64,000 bases of DNA from Rapana venosa (GCA_028751875.1 CM054140.1:49824671-49888670); one strand, 5' to 3'; shown: positions 34,081-43,299, numbered from the stretch's first letter. The notes: generated from the letters alone by a model not told the origin. Program-made: numbers and translations.

Positions 34081-34370
34081 CGGGATAGCTCAGTGGTCGG
34101 AGCACTCGCTTTCCCCCAGCCAAGTTAAGCAGCGTCGAGCGTGGTTACCAGTTGGATGGGTGACCATTTGCGTGCCTTGGCTTCAGTACAGTCCCCCAGT
34201 TCACCCAGCTGTAAATGGGTACCTGCCCTCTTTTTGGTCAGGGAAGGTAAAGCAGCGAGGGAGAGGAGATGGGCGCCGCCCTCAATATGCTGGCCCATAG
34301 AGAAGTGAGGTCTCTGACGCCTCGCTCCCCTATGACCTTATAGGTTATGGGACTCCTTTACCTTTACCTT
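34081..34370 (+). repeat. Chimeric tRNA/5S-like SINE (family S), intact copy
   Basis: 290 bp between perfect 12-bp duplications. 34081-34115 is tRNA-like (GGGATAGCTCAGTGGTCGGA, a box A match). 34121-34165 is 5S-like (AAGTTAAGCAGCGTCGAGCG, then TTGGATGGGTGACC, matching the box A, intermediate element and box C region of animal 5S rRNA). The body contains a CAGCTGTAAATGGGTACCTG segment and ends in two CTTTAC repeats. Related copies lie at 14385-14628 and 30699-30967. Having two types of internal Pol III promoter in one element is unusual. Confidence 0.85.
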
Positions 34371-34382
34371 TATTTTGGGTGG
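34371..34382 (+). repeat. Target-site duplication, right copy
   Basis: Exact copy of 34069-34080, directly after the CCTTTACCTT end of the SINE. Confidence 0.9.
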
Positions 34383-34429
34383 TTGTTTTTTTTTGTTTTT
34401 ATCAAATCAGAATTGTAATGTACCTGATG

Positions 34430-34772
34430 AACGCTATTTTCCGAGTGGTTAAGACTTTTTGGCTTCAAATCTCGTTGGTCGAATGAAGTCGTGGGTTTGA
34501 ATCTTGGCATCGTCTGGTGACTGAAGTGTGGGGATTTTTATGATCTCCCCTGTCAACTGTAAGTGCAGACCTGCCAGTACCTTAATTTCCTTTGCGTATA
34601 TATACACCTGCAGAAGATGAAATTTGCACGCTAGATATCCCGTAATTCATGTCAGTGGGTTATGGAAACATGAACATACCCAGCATACATCCCCAAAGTG
34701 GGAATGCCGCTACCTGCATGGTGCCGGTGGGCTAAAACAGTCACACACGAAATCTCACTATAGCTGAGGACC
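34430..34772 (+). repeat. SINE family B copy
   Basis: The head GAGTGGTTAAGACTTTT is followed by GTCGTGGGTTTGAATCTTGG. The body has GCAGACCTGCCAGTACCTTA, TAATTCATGTCAGTG, CCCCAAAGTGGGAATGCCGC and AATCTCACTATAG. It is in sense orientation in the rhomboid intron. Confidence 0.8.
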
Positions 34773-35159
34773 CCCACAATATATCTATATATATCTATAT
34801 CTATATCTCTCCCTCTCTCTCTCTCTCTATATATATATATCTATATATATCCATGGTTTCATTCGGGTTGTTTTTATTGGGTTTTCTTCTTAAACTAGAT
34901 TGAAGTTGTTGTCAGGTCGGTCATGTCACTTCACTTAGCTGGGTGAATTCATTGTCCATGACTGTTTCTGTAGCCTGGCAGATGGCCATATTGCAGCTAA
35001 ATGCATACCATTTCCATCCTTTATTATGTGTTTATTATAAGAATTCTTCTGCTAATTCTGTTGATAGGCCATACAGCTGTATGTCCATGCCTCCTTTGTT
35101 AATCGGCAGTCTTGGATAAAATATCTTTTTCTTAATTTATCTTTATTCATTTTTTATTT

Positions 35160-35330
35160 CACTCTTTTATTTCGAGGATAATGGAATAAATACTCAAGTG
35201 GTTTCTTTTTTTTTTAACATCCAGTCCCCATGTGCGTGCAGTTTTATCACTTTGTCATCCCGTTCCCACTGATACTCTATGGGCTACTTTTTAGAACAGT
35301 AGAACCGGTTTTAACGTGCGTGCAAGATGT
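35160..35330 (-). repeat. SINE family A, truncated next to an exon
   Basis: Plus-strand landmarks are TTTTATTTCGAGGATAATGG, TTTTTTTTAACATCCAGTCC, CCGTTCCCACTGATACTC and AACGTGCGTGCAAGATGT. The recognisable element stops about 26 bp before the exon 7 start, so its end forms part of the acceptor region. Confidence 0.8.
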
Positions 35331-35355
35331 CAGATGGCGTGTGTGTGTGCTGCAG

Positions 35356-35456
35356 GTTCTTTGGCCCATTCAGTGATCGACCCGCAGGTGGGACTGGTGG
35401 GGGCCAGTGGGGGAGTGTACGCCATCCTGGGGGCCCACCTGGCTGCTGTGGTCACT
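35356..35456 (+). CDS. RHBDL: Rhomboid exon 7, catalytic serine (residues 369-402)
   Basis: SLAHSVIDPQVGLVGASGGV followed by YAILGAHLAAVVT. GASGG carries the nucleophile Ser386 at the start of helix 4, the defining rhomboid motif (GxSG), and the glycines needed for close helix packing are present. Acceptor GCTGCAG, donor ACT|GTAAGA, leaving phase 0. There is no sign of inactivation, so the protein is predicted to be a protease and not an iRhom-like pseudoprotease. Confidence 0.97.
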
Positions 35457-35489
35457 GTAAGATAGCTGCACTTTCCCCATGGAGATGAT

Positions 35490-35990
35490 AATGACAATAA
35501 TAATAACAATAATAATAAATGGAATTTATATAGCGCTATATCTTGCAAAAACAAATCGAAGCGCTTCCATTCAACCACTCCTACACATGCACCCAACAAT
35601 GATTAACAGTTTTTTTAACAAATTCAAATGTACATACACACACACATGCGCGTGCATGCACGCACACATGCACGCGTGCACACACACACACACACATAGA
35701 GGCTGTACACTTCAGCAGGGTGATGGGAATTTTGGCTGTTGAATGAAGGGAAATATATAAGATGAAACCAGAGGGGAAAGTCTTAGGTTTGAAATAGGTA
35801 TGTCTTGAGGCTGGATTTAAATATGTCATAAGTAGGCTTTTTGTGAAGGGACAAAGAGAGGTCATTCCAGATTGATGGACCAGAAACAGAGAAAGAGTGA
35901 TGGCAAACTGTGGACTGGTTGAATCTAGGTATTTGTAAGCACAGGGTATCTGCAGCAGAGCTGAGGGAGCGAGAGGGGGCCTGTCAGTAG
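35490..35990 (-). repeat. Element F, long copy
   Basis: The minus strand ends TGGAATTTATATAGCGCT (read on plus as the start) with an (AAT)n tail at 35493-35518. The interior contains CATTCCAGATTGATGGACCA and AGAAACAGAGAAAGAGTGAT, wording common in a molluscan dispersed repeat as far as I recall. A CA/GCAC microsatellite is embedded at 35635-35697. Confidence 0.6.
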
Positions 35991-36167
35991 AAATAGTATC
36001 CTCACCTTCTGGAAATTCTGTGCTAGGAATTTCCTCTTTTTTATCCTCTCTCTTTGATTCTGCCTTCTTCCTTTTCTTCCTGCCACCACCTTCTCGTCTA
36101 TTTTCTGCCTTCTTGGTCCATTCTCCTGCCTTTTTTTTCAGAAAGACTTAATACAATTATCTCCCAT

Positions 36168-36284
36168 GCCGAAGCCGGATGTGCTGGGCCTTACTTGTCC
36201 GGTGCTTAATGGCAGCACAATGCAGTTTTGCTCATATAACTGACAATAATAGTCGTTGTCTGAGCGTTTGACAAAGAAGAAAGC
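36168..36284 (+). repeat. Dispersed repeat E, copy 2
   Basis: GGATGTGCTGGGCCTTACTT, GGTGCTTAATGGCAGC, TTTTGCTCATATAACTGAC and TCGTTGTCTGAGCGTTTGAC match 25065-25178. Confidence 0.75.
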
Positions 36285-36419
36285 CACAGAGAGAGAACAA
36301 ATGAGTCATCAGTCTTCGATATGCAGGGAGCTTTGGAGATTTTTAGGCCAAGCTTACTAGTCTAACAAGGTGTTCCTGTAAACATTTACATACATCAAAC
36401 AATCAGTAAGGGAGGAGGA

Positions 36420-36515
36420 GGAGAGGCAGACTGAAAGAGAGGGAGGGAGGGAGGGAACGAGGAGTGTGTAGAAAAAAGAGTTAAAGAGAAAGTGAGTGAG
36501 TGAGTGAGTGAGAGA

Positions 36516-36592
<77 letters not shown>
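36420..36592. repeat. GA / GGGA microsatellite
   Basis: GGGA and GTGA words lead into a pure (GA)n run of about 80 bp (36512-36591). Confidence 0.95.
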
Positions 36593-36593
<1 letters not shown>

Positions 36594-37324
36594 CGTACTA
36601 TTATTTAAGCTGCTGATTCCAAGAAGGATTGTAATGGTTATGCATAGAAATAGTATTACTACTGGCACTAAGGATTTTTAGAGGCTGACTTATCTAAAAA
36701 AAAGTATCTAGACTTTGACTGTCTGCTTAGCTATTCAAATATGTTATCAATTTTTCAGCTTTGCCTTGGAAAGTGGAAGGGAAGGGGAAAGGCATAAGCA
36801 AAGACACTTATAAGCAAAGGAAACACTGACAAACAGATAGCAGAAATCAGTATGGCAAAAATCAGTATGGCAATGTACACTCTCTTTACATACATGCAAG
36901 CTGACCAAAGAGTGAATAAAACAACAATGCGAAAAAAGTTAGATTATTAATGTCAACTGTTGATTATGTTGCTATTATTGTCAACAGATTAAAACCATAT
37001 CAATATGTAACAATGTTTCATAGTAAAATTACATAACATCACAGGAAGTGTTTAATACAACAGAGATAAGTTTCGCATTTTAATTAAGTTTTTATCTATA
37101 TTGTATGTTCCTTAAAAGACTACATTTGATAGCCTTTGGATAATACTGAAAATATTGCCACTGAAATTTAAGCTTATTACATTTAACAGTATAACATAAT
37201 GGAATTCATTCCAATTTCTTTTTTACAAAGACTACATTGACATTTGTTTCTTGGTGTATTGCATTCATTCAATCTTACTGAATGGCAGATTTGTGGTGAA
37301 ACAGTCTGAAATTGATGAAGAAGA

Positions 37325-37595
37325 AGAAAGGTGGCAAGGCGGTTAGGACGTTCATCTGTCAAACAAGTAAACCTTGAGGTTCTGGGTTCCATTCCCAGCC
37401 TTGCTTTTCTGTCTTCCCAGTTTGATGAGAAAATGGAACTGAATGTCAAAATCCTTCAGATGAGACTATAAACTGAAGCCCCTTGTGTGAATGTACATAG
37501 AACATCTTGCACACACTTTAAAAAACTTGTTCTGCCTTTTGGAAGAGTAGGCCATTTTATGCCAGCAGGAGCAGAAGACAAAATTCCAAAAACGC
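37325..37595 (+). repeat. SINE-A-like copy with a variant head
   Basis: The head GGCAAGGCGGTTAGGACG and TTCTGGGTTCCATTCCCAGC (box B-like) differs from the 53461 head. The body is family A: TCAGATGAGACTATAAACTG, AACATCTTGCACACAC, GGAAGAGTAGGCCATTTT. The tail is replaced by SINE-B sequence. It may be a subfamily with another tRNA source. Confidence 0.65.
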
Positions 37596-37609
37596 ATGCA
37601 CACATGTGT

Positions 37610-37710
37610 TGTGTTTAGACATCATCCCTAAAGTGGGGGGGGGGGGGGGGTACAGTCGCATGCGCAAAAATCTCACCTTTGGTGAACCTTGGAACTCTAG
37701 CCAAGTAGCA
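37610..37710 (+). repeat. SINE family B, 3' piece
   Basis: CATCATCCCTAAAGTGGGGG, AAAATCTCACCTTTGGTGAA and CTCTAGCCAAGTAGCAAG match the 3' part of family B, interrupted by a 16-base G run. Confidence 0.7.
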
Positions 37711-37767
37711 AGAAAAAACAAAAGAATATGACAAAGAAGCAACGAGCATGAATGCTGCCATGTGCAG

Positions 37768-37888
37768 AACTGGAAGGAGATGAACTACAGACTGTGTGAC
37801 ATGGAGGAGTTTGATTCCAAGCCCTGCTGCGCCATCTCCAGGGTTTTCCTCAGCGCTCACGCAAGGCTGGTCCTGATTGTGCTGCTAG
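37768..37888 (+). CDS. RHBDL: Rhomboid exon 8 (residues 403-442)
   Basis: Encodes the Cys-containing loop after helix 4 (NWKEMNYRLCDMEEFDSKPC) and the first part of helix 5 (ARLVLIVLL). The NW-EM segment after helix 4 matches the pattern of RHBDL proteins. Acceptor TGTGCAG, donor CTAG|GTAAGC, phase 1. The donor splits helix 5 at exactly the point where exon 9 and its tandem acceptors join. Confidence 0.95.
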
Positions 37889-37896
37889 GTAAGCTG

Positions 37897-37928
<32 letters not shown>

Positions 37929-37979
37929 GACGCATTGCCTGTTCTCTTTCATAGCGCTAAGAGGTCCAGCATGGTAAAG

Positions 37980-38455
37980 ATGTCTGTCATCGCATCGTTG
38001 TTGTTTTTCTGCCAGTGCCCTTCCCCTCTCCTAGCAAAGGGATTCTGGCTGAACAAACAGCAGTGGAGTGGAGAGATTTCACTGAGAGTGTACTGCCCTG
38101 TGTGTTGCCTTTGCTGCTGCACGTTGCCCGGCTTAATACTGTAGAGGGGTAGCCAGAAGATGCACTCATCCCATGTGGGAATCACTGTGAGATTGAAAGT
38201 ACACACTGGATGAACAGTTTGTGAGTCCGACTCATTTCAAATACCTTGCCAAATAGGCAGCCACACTCCCAACTTCTGATGATTTTTTTTCTGCCTTAAA
38301 GGAGAGTGCATTTTGTGATAGTAAGAGCTGATCATGGCTGAAGAGACTCTTGTTACAACATAACCAACATGTTAGTGTAGGCCTTGGCTCTTAGCTGACA
38401 TCAACAACTGACACAGCTTTTGCTCTGGACCAAGCCCTCTGTGATCAAGACACAC
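37980..38455 (+). repeat. Dispersed repeat D, copy 1
   Basis: The second half matches 51780-52055: GTGAGATTGAAAGTACACAC, AATAGGCAGCCACACTC, TGCCTTAAAGGAGAG, ATCATGGCTGA and TAGCTGACATCAACAACTGA occur in the same order in both. The first half is weaker. Source class not recognised. Confidence 0.65.
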
Positions 38456-38524
38456 GTATTCTGACTTCACAGAGCTCTTCATTGCGAAGGAAAGTATCAG
38501 ATTGTGTGAGTGTGTGTGTGTGTT

Positions 38525-38906
38525 TATTTATTTATTTTATTTCGAGGATTTATTTCTATTTATTTATTTTATTCTTTTATATCAAGGATAATGGAATAAG
38601 CTTTTATGTGCTTTTTTACATCCAGTCCCTGTGTGTATGCGGTTTTTGTAAATTCTGTCATCTATTCATCTGTTCACAATGGCCTACTCTTACAAAAAGC
38701 AGAACAGGATTTAACGTGTGCACAAGATGTTCTGCGTGCGTTCACACACGGGGCTTCGGTTTATAGTCTCATCTGAAAGACTTTTGGGGAAAGTGGAGTC
38801 TGCACTGATGTTAACTCCAGGGGAAAATAACCCCTTGAATGGGAATGGAACCCGGGTCGTCAGATTGCGAGCGCAATATTCTGACCACTAGGCTACCCCA
38901 TCCCGA
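38525..38906 (-). repeat. SINE family A, full length
   Basis: The tail at 38570-38630 appears with an extra partial tail at 38530-38550. The head on the minus strand reads GGGGTAGCCTAGTGGTCAGA, and GACCCGGGTTCCATTCCC is the box B. Full body landmarks are present. Confidence 0.85.
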
Positions 38907-38935
38907 TTGTGTGAGTATGTGTGTTTATTTATTTA

Positions 38936-39012
38936 TTATTTTATTTCGAGGATAATGGAAGAAGCACTTGAGTGCTTTTTTACACCCAGTCCCCATGTGT
39001 ATGCAGTTTTGT
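38936..39012 (-). repeat. SINE-A tail only
   Basis: TTTTATTTCGAGGATAATGG, then TTTTTTACACCCAGTCCCC and GTATGCAGTTTTGTA, where it stops. It lies about 55 bp before the first duplicated acceptor. Confidence 0.8.
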
Positions 39013-39046
39013 AGTACTCTTTATAGTTCAGTGGTTGAGGACTCTG

Positions 39047-39298
39047 TCGTTGTTGTTGTTGTTGCAGTGGTTCCTGACACAGCACTGGCTATTGTTGTTG
39101 TTGTTGCAGTGGTTCCTGACACAGCACTGGCTATTGTTGTTGTTGTTGTTCCAGTGGTTCCTGACACAGCACTGGCTATTGTTGTTGTTGTTGTTGTTGC
39201 AGTGGTTCCTGACACAGCACTGGCTATTGTTGTTGTTGTTGTTGTTGCAGTGGTTCCTGACACAGCACTGGCTATTGTTGTTGTTGTTGTTGTTGCAG
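39047..39298 (+). repeat. Five extra tandem copies of the exon 9 acceptor
   Basis: Each unit has a (GTT)n tract, GCAG (CCAG in the third), then the first 25 bases of exon 9 (TGGTTCCTGACACAGCACTG and GCTAT). Duplicated exon starts are at 39068, 39110, 39155, 39203 and 39251, and the real exon starts at 39299. Spacings are 42, 45, 48, 48 and 48 bp, all multiples of three, and the reading frame is open throughout. Use of an upstream acceptor would insert VVPDTALAIVVVVVVA-type segments (16 to 77 residues) in helix 5. Confidence 0.9.
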
Positions 39299-39394
39299 TG
39301 GTTCCTGACACAGCACTGGCTATAGTGCGCCGGGCTGCCTTTGACGAGGATCTTCGAGTGGGGGTGTCTGCTCACGTGGGAGGATTTCTTTCTG
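39299..39394 (+). CDS. RHBDL: Rhomboid exon 9, catalytic histidine (residues 443-474)
   Basis: Completes helix 5 (VVPDTALAIV), a short charged loop (RRAAFDEDLR), then VGVSAHVGGFLSG, helix 6 with catalytic His468 in the AHxGG motif that pairs with Ser386. Donor TCTG|GTGTGA, phase 1. I chose the last of six possible acceptors because it gives the shortest, family-like helix 5. The other five would also keep the frame. Confidence 0.93.
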
Positions 39395-40151
39395 GTGTGA
39401 CCTTTTTCTTTTTTAATACAGTTGTATGGGTGTGGTTTGTTTGATTGGATTGCAGTCAAGATTTTCAATTTTTAGTTTATGTTGTTTTAGTTCATTATAT
39501 TTTATTTTGTTTTGTCTTGTTTTACTTTGTTTATTTCAAAATTTATTGCAATTTTCGGTAAGAAGGGGATAGAATGAACGGAAAATGAGACATACAGATA
39601 TATTTTTTGTCTGAATAAGAGATTTTTCTGTTGAATTTTTGTTATCTGAATTTTTGTTTTCTTTTTAATGTACCTTCAGCATTTAAAAAAAAAATTATCT
39701 ACCAAAAGCTGGCTTTAATCTTCTTTTTAATGTTAAAGCAGTTGCTATTTTGTAACATATGACATTGGGTGTTTGTCCTTTCTGTTGTGTGTGTATGTTC
39801 ATGTGTGTATGTATTTTATTCATGTACATTTGTGCCTGTTTGCCTATGCATGTTGCCATACACAGTCATGTGCTCACTCCAGCCAATTCTTTCCCTTCAT
39901 TTATGATCACTGGTGATTGATAGATAGTTTTTTTGAAACTGTTCTAGATGTATTTAAAATGGTACAATATTTTGAAAGTTGAGGGGGGAGGGGAGGGGGG
40001 AGGCTGAGCATATTGACAAGTTACGTGTGAACTTTCGCTCATAGGTATACATATAAAGCATTTTAGCATTGTTGCTTGTTTGTTGTTGTTTATTTGATTT
40101 TTAAATGTAAGAACCTCAAAAAGTGTGGATGATCAAGCAAAGGCAGTTTTT

Positions 40152-40325
40152 GTTTCTGTTTGTTTTAGATTATGCATGTGTTTTAAATAATTCATGTTAA
40201 CTTGTTTAAATTCACTGGTACATGATTCCAAAATGACTGTTTCTGTTTGTTTTAGGTTATGCATGTGTTTTAAATAATTCATGTTAACTTGTTTAAATTC
40301 ACTGGTACATGATTCCAAAATGACT
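40152..40325 (+). repeat. 87-bp tandem duplication
   Basis: Two copies (40152-40238 and 40239-40325) starting GTTTCTGTTTGTTTTAG differ at only one base that I can see (GATTAT versus GGTTAT). Confidence 0.95.
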
Positions 40326-40398
40326 AAATTCCCATCCATAAGGTTGCTAATGCTATCATCAGACTGAGGACCATGTGGTGTGTTGATCAGGAAACTGA

Positions 40399-40820
40399 GG
40401 TGGATCGGTGGTCTAGAGTTAACGCCCCTGCCTACAAAGCGAAAAGTCTGGGTCGGAAGTGTGTGGTGGTTTGGACCTGAAACTTTTTCCCCATCCATTA
40501 GACCATGAGTGGTGGCCTGAGTGCTAGTCTTTGGATGAGATGATAAACCGAGGTCCCGCGTGTTACACAAAATTATTTAGCGTGCGTAAAAGAACCCACG
40601 GCAACAAGAGAGTTGTCCCTGGCAAAATTCTGTAGAAAAAAGCCACTCTGATAGAGAAACAAAAAGAAGAAAAAAAAGGGTGGCGCTGCTCTTGTGGCAA
40701 CACGCTCTCCGCAGGAAGAGCAGCCCGAATTTCACGCAGAGAAATCTGTGTGACTTAAAGTGGTATAAATAAATAAAATAAATATAAACAAATAAAATAA
40801 ATATAAATAAGTAAATAAAA
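40399..40820 (+). repeat. SINE family C copy
   Basis: Head GGTGGATCGGTGGTCTAGAG; body GGTGGCCTGAGTGCTAGTCT, GATGATAAACCGAGGTCCCG, AGAACCCACGGCAACAAGAG, GGTGGCGCTGCTCTTGTGGC; AT-rich (AAATAAAAT)n end. Inverted relative to 10270-10669. Confidence 0.8.
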
Positions 40821-40849
40821 TGACTGACCTTCTTTCTGCGTCTGCACAG

Positions 40850-41094
40850 GTCTGTTTCTGGGAATTCCAGTCTTGAAGAACATCAACAAACACGCCTGGG
40901 AGACAAATCTGGGCTGGATTACGCTGGTGGTCTTTCTGCTTGTGTGTGCCTTTGCCATCTTCTTCAACAGCTTCTTTGACGAGCGCTATCCTCCCACGAC
41001 TGGAGCTGAGCTGGTCATTCTATTTGGACATTCATGGGCGTCTGCATCTTCTGTGGCAATTTTTGAAACCGGCTTCTCTGAAGTTGGAGTATAG
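40850..41094 (+). CDS. RHBDL: Rhomboid exon 10, C-terminus (residues 475-555)
   Basis: LFLGIPVLKNINKHAWETN ends helix 6 and loop 6. GWITLVVFLLVCAFAIFF is helix 7 (about 496-514), followed by NSFFDERYPP and a ~35-residue tail ending SEVGV, TAG at 41092-41094. The WE before helix 7 and YPP after it resemble RHBDL proteins. Acceptor TGCACAG. The tail after YPP has no recognised motif. Confidence 0.93.
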
Positions 41095-41716
41095 CTGCCT
41101 ACATGGTGAGGTGGGAAAACAAGCCATGCATGCAGACTTATCATCCAGAAAGTACTGACAGTCTCACGGTGATTTGTAGATGTGGTGGGTGGGACAAGGT
41201 GTATATTCTGGGTTTATAGACTGTGGAGTGCTCAGCCACAACAACAGGTGGGCTGTTGGCTGAAAGCAAAGGGCTAGAGTTCTGTTCTGTGATCAATCAT
41301 CTACATCGTGAAGTGGAGGGGTGCACTCTTGGGTAGGAACCAAGCTGATCTGTGATTTTTGTCCCATAATTGTGCTGAAGAATGTAGGCAGGTGATGTTT
41401 GTGAAAAGTGTAAAGCTTTGAAAAAACTTTTGTTTTATCGGGGGAGTGGTCTGAAAACAGAGTTGATTAAAGAAAGAAAAAAAAAGAAAAGAAAAGGAGG
41501 AGAAGAAGAAGAAAAAAAAGAAGAAGAAGAAGGTGTTTTAAAGGAAAGAAAGAAAGAAGACGAAGAAGTTGTTAGATTTTCTAGAAATATACCTTTTTAA
41601 AGTTTTTATATATATATAAACGCCACCTTACAAAAAAAGAAAACATGAAAGGCAGGGTTGTCTTCTTTGAAAATTTTGGGGTTTTTTGATGAATTTTGCT
41701 TTGGCAGTCTTATGCT
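41095..41716. other. Probable rhomboid 3' UTR region
   Basis: No gene seen. Includes an AAGAAG-rich purine tract (41470-41560). I found no AATAAA here; the first good one is at 42819-42824. Confidence 0.45.
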
Positions 41717-41832
41717 TTTTTATCTGGCAGTGTGTCTATGGTAAATCAGAGCAGTGTGTCTGTGGTAAATCAGAGCAGTGTGTCTATGGTAAATCAGAGC
41801 AGTGTGTCTATGGTAAATCAAAGCAGTGCTTT
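41717..41832. repeat. 24-bp tandem repeat
   Basis: About five copies of a 24-bp unit containing CAGTGTGTCTATGGTAAATC, differing by single bases. Because 24 is a multiple of three, a CVYGKSEQ peptide repeat appears in one frame, with nothing to support translation. Confidence 0.9.
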
Positions 41833-42504
41833 TGGAAGAGGGTCATTGTTCAGGGATATAGACTGAGCCTGTATCCTGTAGTCAGTGGTAGGTTTCTGTA
41901 ACGTGGCAAAACTCTGTTGGCTGTGGTCAACACTGTAGGTGAAGGGAACAAAGTGGTGGTGAGGGTTGGCCGGACAGAATATGAATTTTTAGATTGTGTT
42001 AAACTGTAGACATTACTATTTTTTAACTTCTTTACATTCTGTGCCAATATTTGATACATCAATATATGGGCCAGATCTTACAGGACAGTATTGCTCATGC
42101 TATGATATCAAGCACTGTAATGCACTCCTTCCATATTAGTTGTTTATAATTATAAGCTGTAAGATGTCAGAGATGTCAAGTAAAACTCTCTGTGTGTGTA
42201 TGTGTGTGTGTGTGCTGGTTTTATTTTGAGGATAATGGAATAAGCACTCATATGCTTTTTTTTACATCCAGTCTTTGATGTGTGTTGGGGGTGGGGAGGA
42301 CTCTAAGAGAGAGAGGTGGGGGGGGGGGGGGGGTTCTTATATATTTGTGCTATCATCTGTTTATCTGTAGATAGTGTAGATGTTATTTACACACCCTGAA
42401 TGGTACTAAGATATTGATGGGGAGGTGCAGGGTTGATATAGTGCTACCAGTGTCAAACAGGGTAAATCAATTACATTTTTTATTGCTGCAAAATACCAAT
42501 ATGG
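41833..42504. other. Unassigned DNA with a SINE-A tail
   Basis: A truncated minus-strand SINE-A tail lies at 42220-42280, followed by an 18-base G run (42318-42334). Otherwise nothing recognised. Confidence 0.5.
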
Positions 42505-42625
42505 CCAAGTCAAATGTCATGAATATCCCCAAAGTCGGAATGCGGCTACCTTCATGGTGGGTAAAATCTGTTGCTTACCCCAAACCCCACTATCAGTGAA
42601 TCTCAGAGCTCTAGCCAAGGAACAA
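42505..42625 (+). repeat. SINE family B, 3' piece
   Basis: ATATCCCCAAAGTCGGAATG, GGCTACCTTCATGGTGGGTA and CTCTAGCCAAGGAAC match the 3' end of family B. Confidence 0.75.
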
Positions 42626-43299
42626 CCAAAAAAGAAATGTCATGTAGATACCTTGAAAGGAACCAGGATATTAGTAGGAAGGTGCAGGACTCATTGACTG
42701 GATTGAAACCATATCCTTTGTGCTTCCAAAAGCATTGTACACCAGGTGCGTGGCCTCTGATGGAGAATGACGCTAGATACATTCTAAGCTGTTATTCACC
42801 ACACGTGAATCTGAAATGAATAAATCCAGTCTATATTTTTTCATTCCATTGTTGTGAAATGCTCATGCCAGCAACTTTATCAGCATTGGCTTTGAGAATT
42901 TGGGTGATGCAAATATATGGGGAAGGGGGGGAACAGAATTTTTCTTTTACATTTGCTGTGAATGTGTTATTCTCGATTTTAAAAGATTGTTAAGTGTTTA
43001 TAGATTTATTTTTTGGAACAAAGTCATATCATCTGTTTTATTTTTACCATTCCATGCTGAGATTTCTATACCATTGTTGCTGATGAGTGTGCTCAAGGGA
43101 TGATCATACAGTTTGCAGCTGAAATTTGAAGTTACTCACCAAGGTGTTTGCTTCAGATGTATGTGGATGGCCTTGTTTTATTGAGTGTGCATGTGAATCT
43201 TGGTCACTGCTTTGCTGAAGCTTTAAAAAAATGTTTTGTCAGGATGTCTGAATACTTGGGCAATAAGTTGGTGAAAAAGATGTGAAAATGTTCACCACA
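42626..43299. other. Unassigned DNA
   Basis: No gene recognised. AATAAA at 42819-42824 is a candidate distal polyadenylation signal for the rhomboid gene. Confidence 0.4.

Larger units (their letters stand above)
33892..35355. other. Rhomboid intron 6
   Basis: Contains a poly-C run near the donor, a complete 5S-type SINE with target-site duplication (34081-34370), a SINE-B (34430-34772), CT/TA runs (34770-34850) and a truncated SINE-A ending about 26 bp before the acceptor. Confidence 0.85.
35457..37767. other. Rhomboid intron 7
   Basis: Contains element F (35490-35990), repeat E copy 2 (36168-36284), a GA tract (36420-36592), about 700 bp of AT-rich unassigned DNA, a SINE-A-like copy (37325-37595) and a SINE-B piece (37610-37710) with a G run. 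Confidence 0.8.
37889..39298. other. Rhomboid intron 8
   Basis: Contains (CTGT)n at 37896-37930, repeat D (37980-38455), a full SINE-A (38525-38906), a truncated SINE-A (38936-39012) and the array of duplicated acceptors (39047-39298). Confidence 0.85.
39395..40849. other. Rhomboid intron 9
   Basis: AT-rich. Contains an 87-bp tandem duplication (40152-40325) and SINE family C (40399-40820), ending TGCACAG. Confidence 0.85.
23876..41094 (+). other. RHBDL: Rhomboid intramembrane protease gene, whole span
   Basis: Ten exons with GT/AG borders join without a phase conflict into 1,668 nt (555 residues). Order: charged, probably disordered N-terminus (1-160); EF-hand (209-220); first membrane helix ahead of a polar loop; rhomboid core with [13 protein letters not shown]329 and H334, N338, GASGG with Ser386, and AHVGG with His468; last helix at about 496-514. 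Ser and His are the catalytic dyad of rhomboid proteases. EF-hand plus rhomboid is the RHBDL1/RHBDL3-type architecture, a class that cleaves transmembrane substrates in the secretory pathway or at the cell surface. The N-terminus is longer than I know from vertebrate relatives. An in-frame TAA at 23858-23860 supports the ATG at 23876. Orthology to one particular RHBDL is not resolved. An AATAAA at 42819-42824 is a possible but distant polyadenylation signal. Confidence 0.9.

Noticed and set aside
34121..34165. Possible 5S rRNA gene
   Set aside because: Only the internal promoter region matches. The 5' and 3' parts of 5S rRNA are absent, and target-site duplications place it inside a retroposon.
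38968..39444. 158-codon open frame as an independent gene
   Set aside because: It consists of intronic sequence, the duplicated acceptors and exon 9 of the rhomboid gene read through into intron 9.
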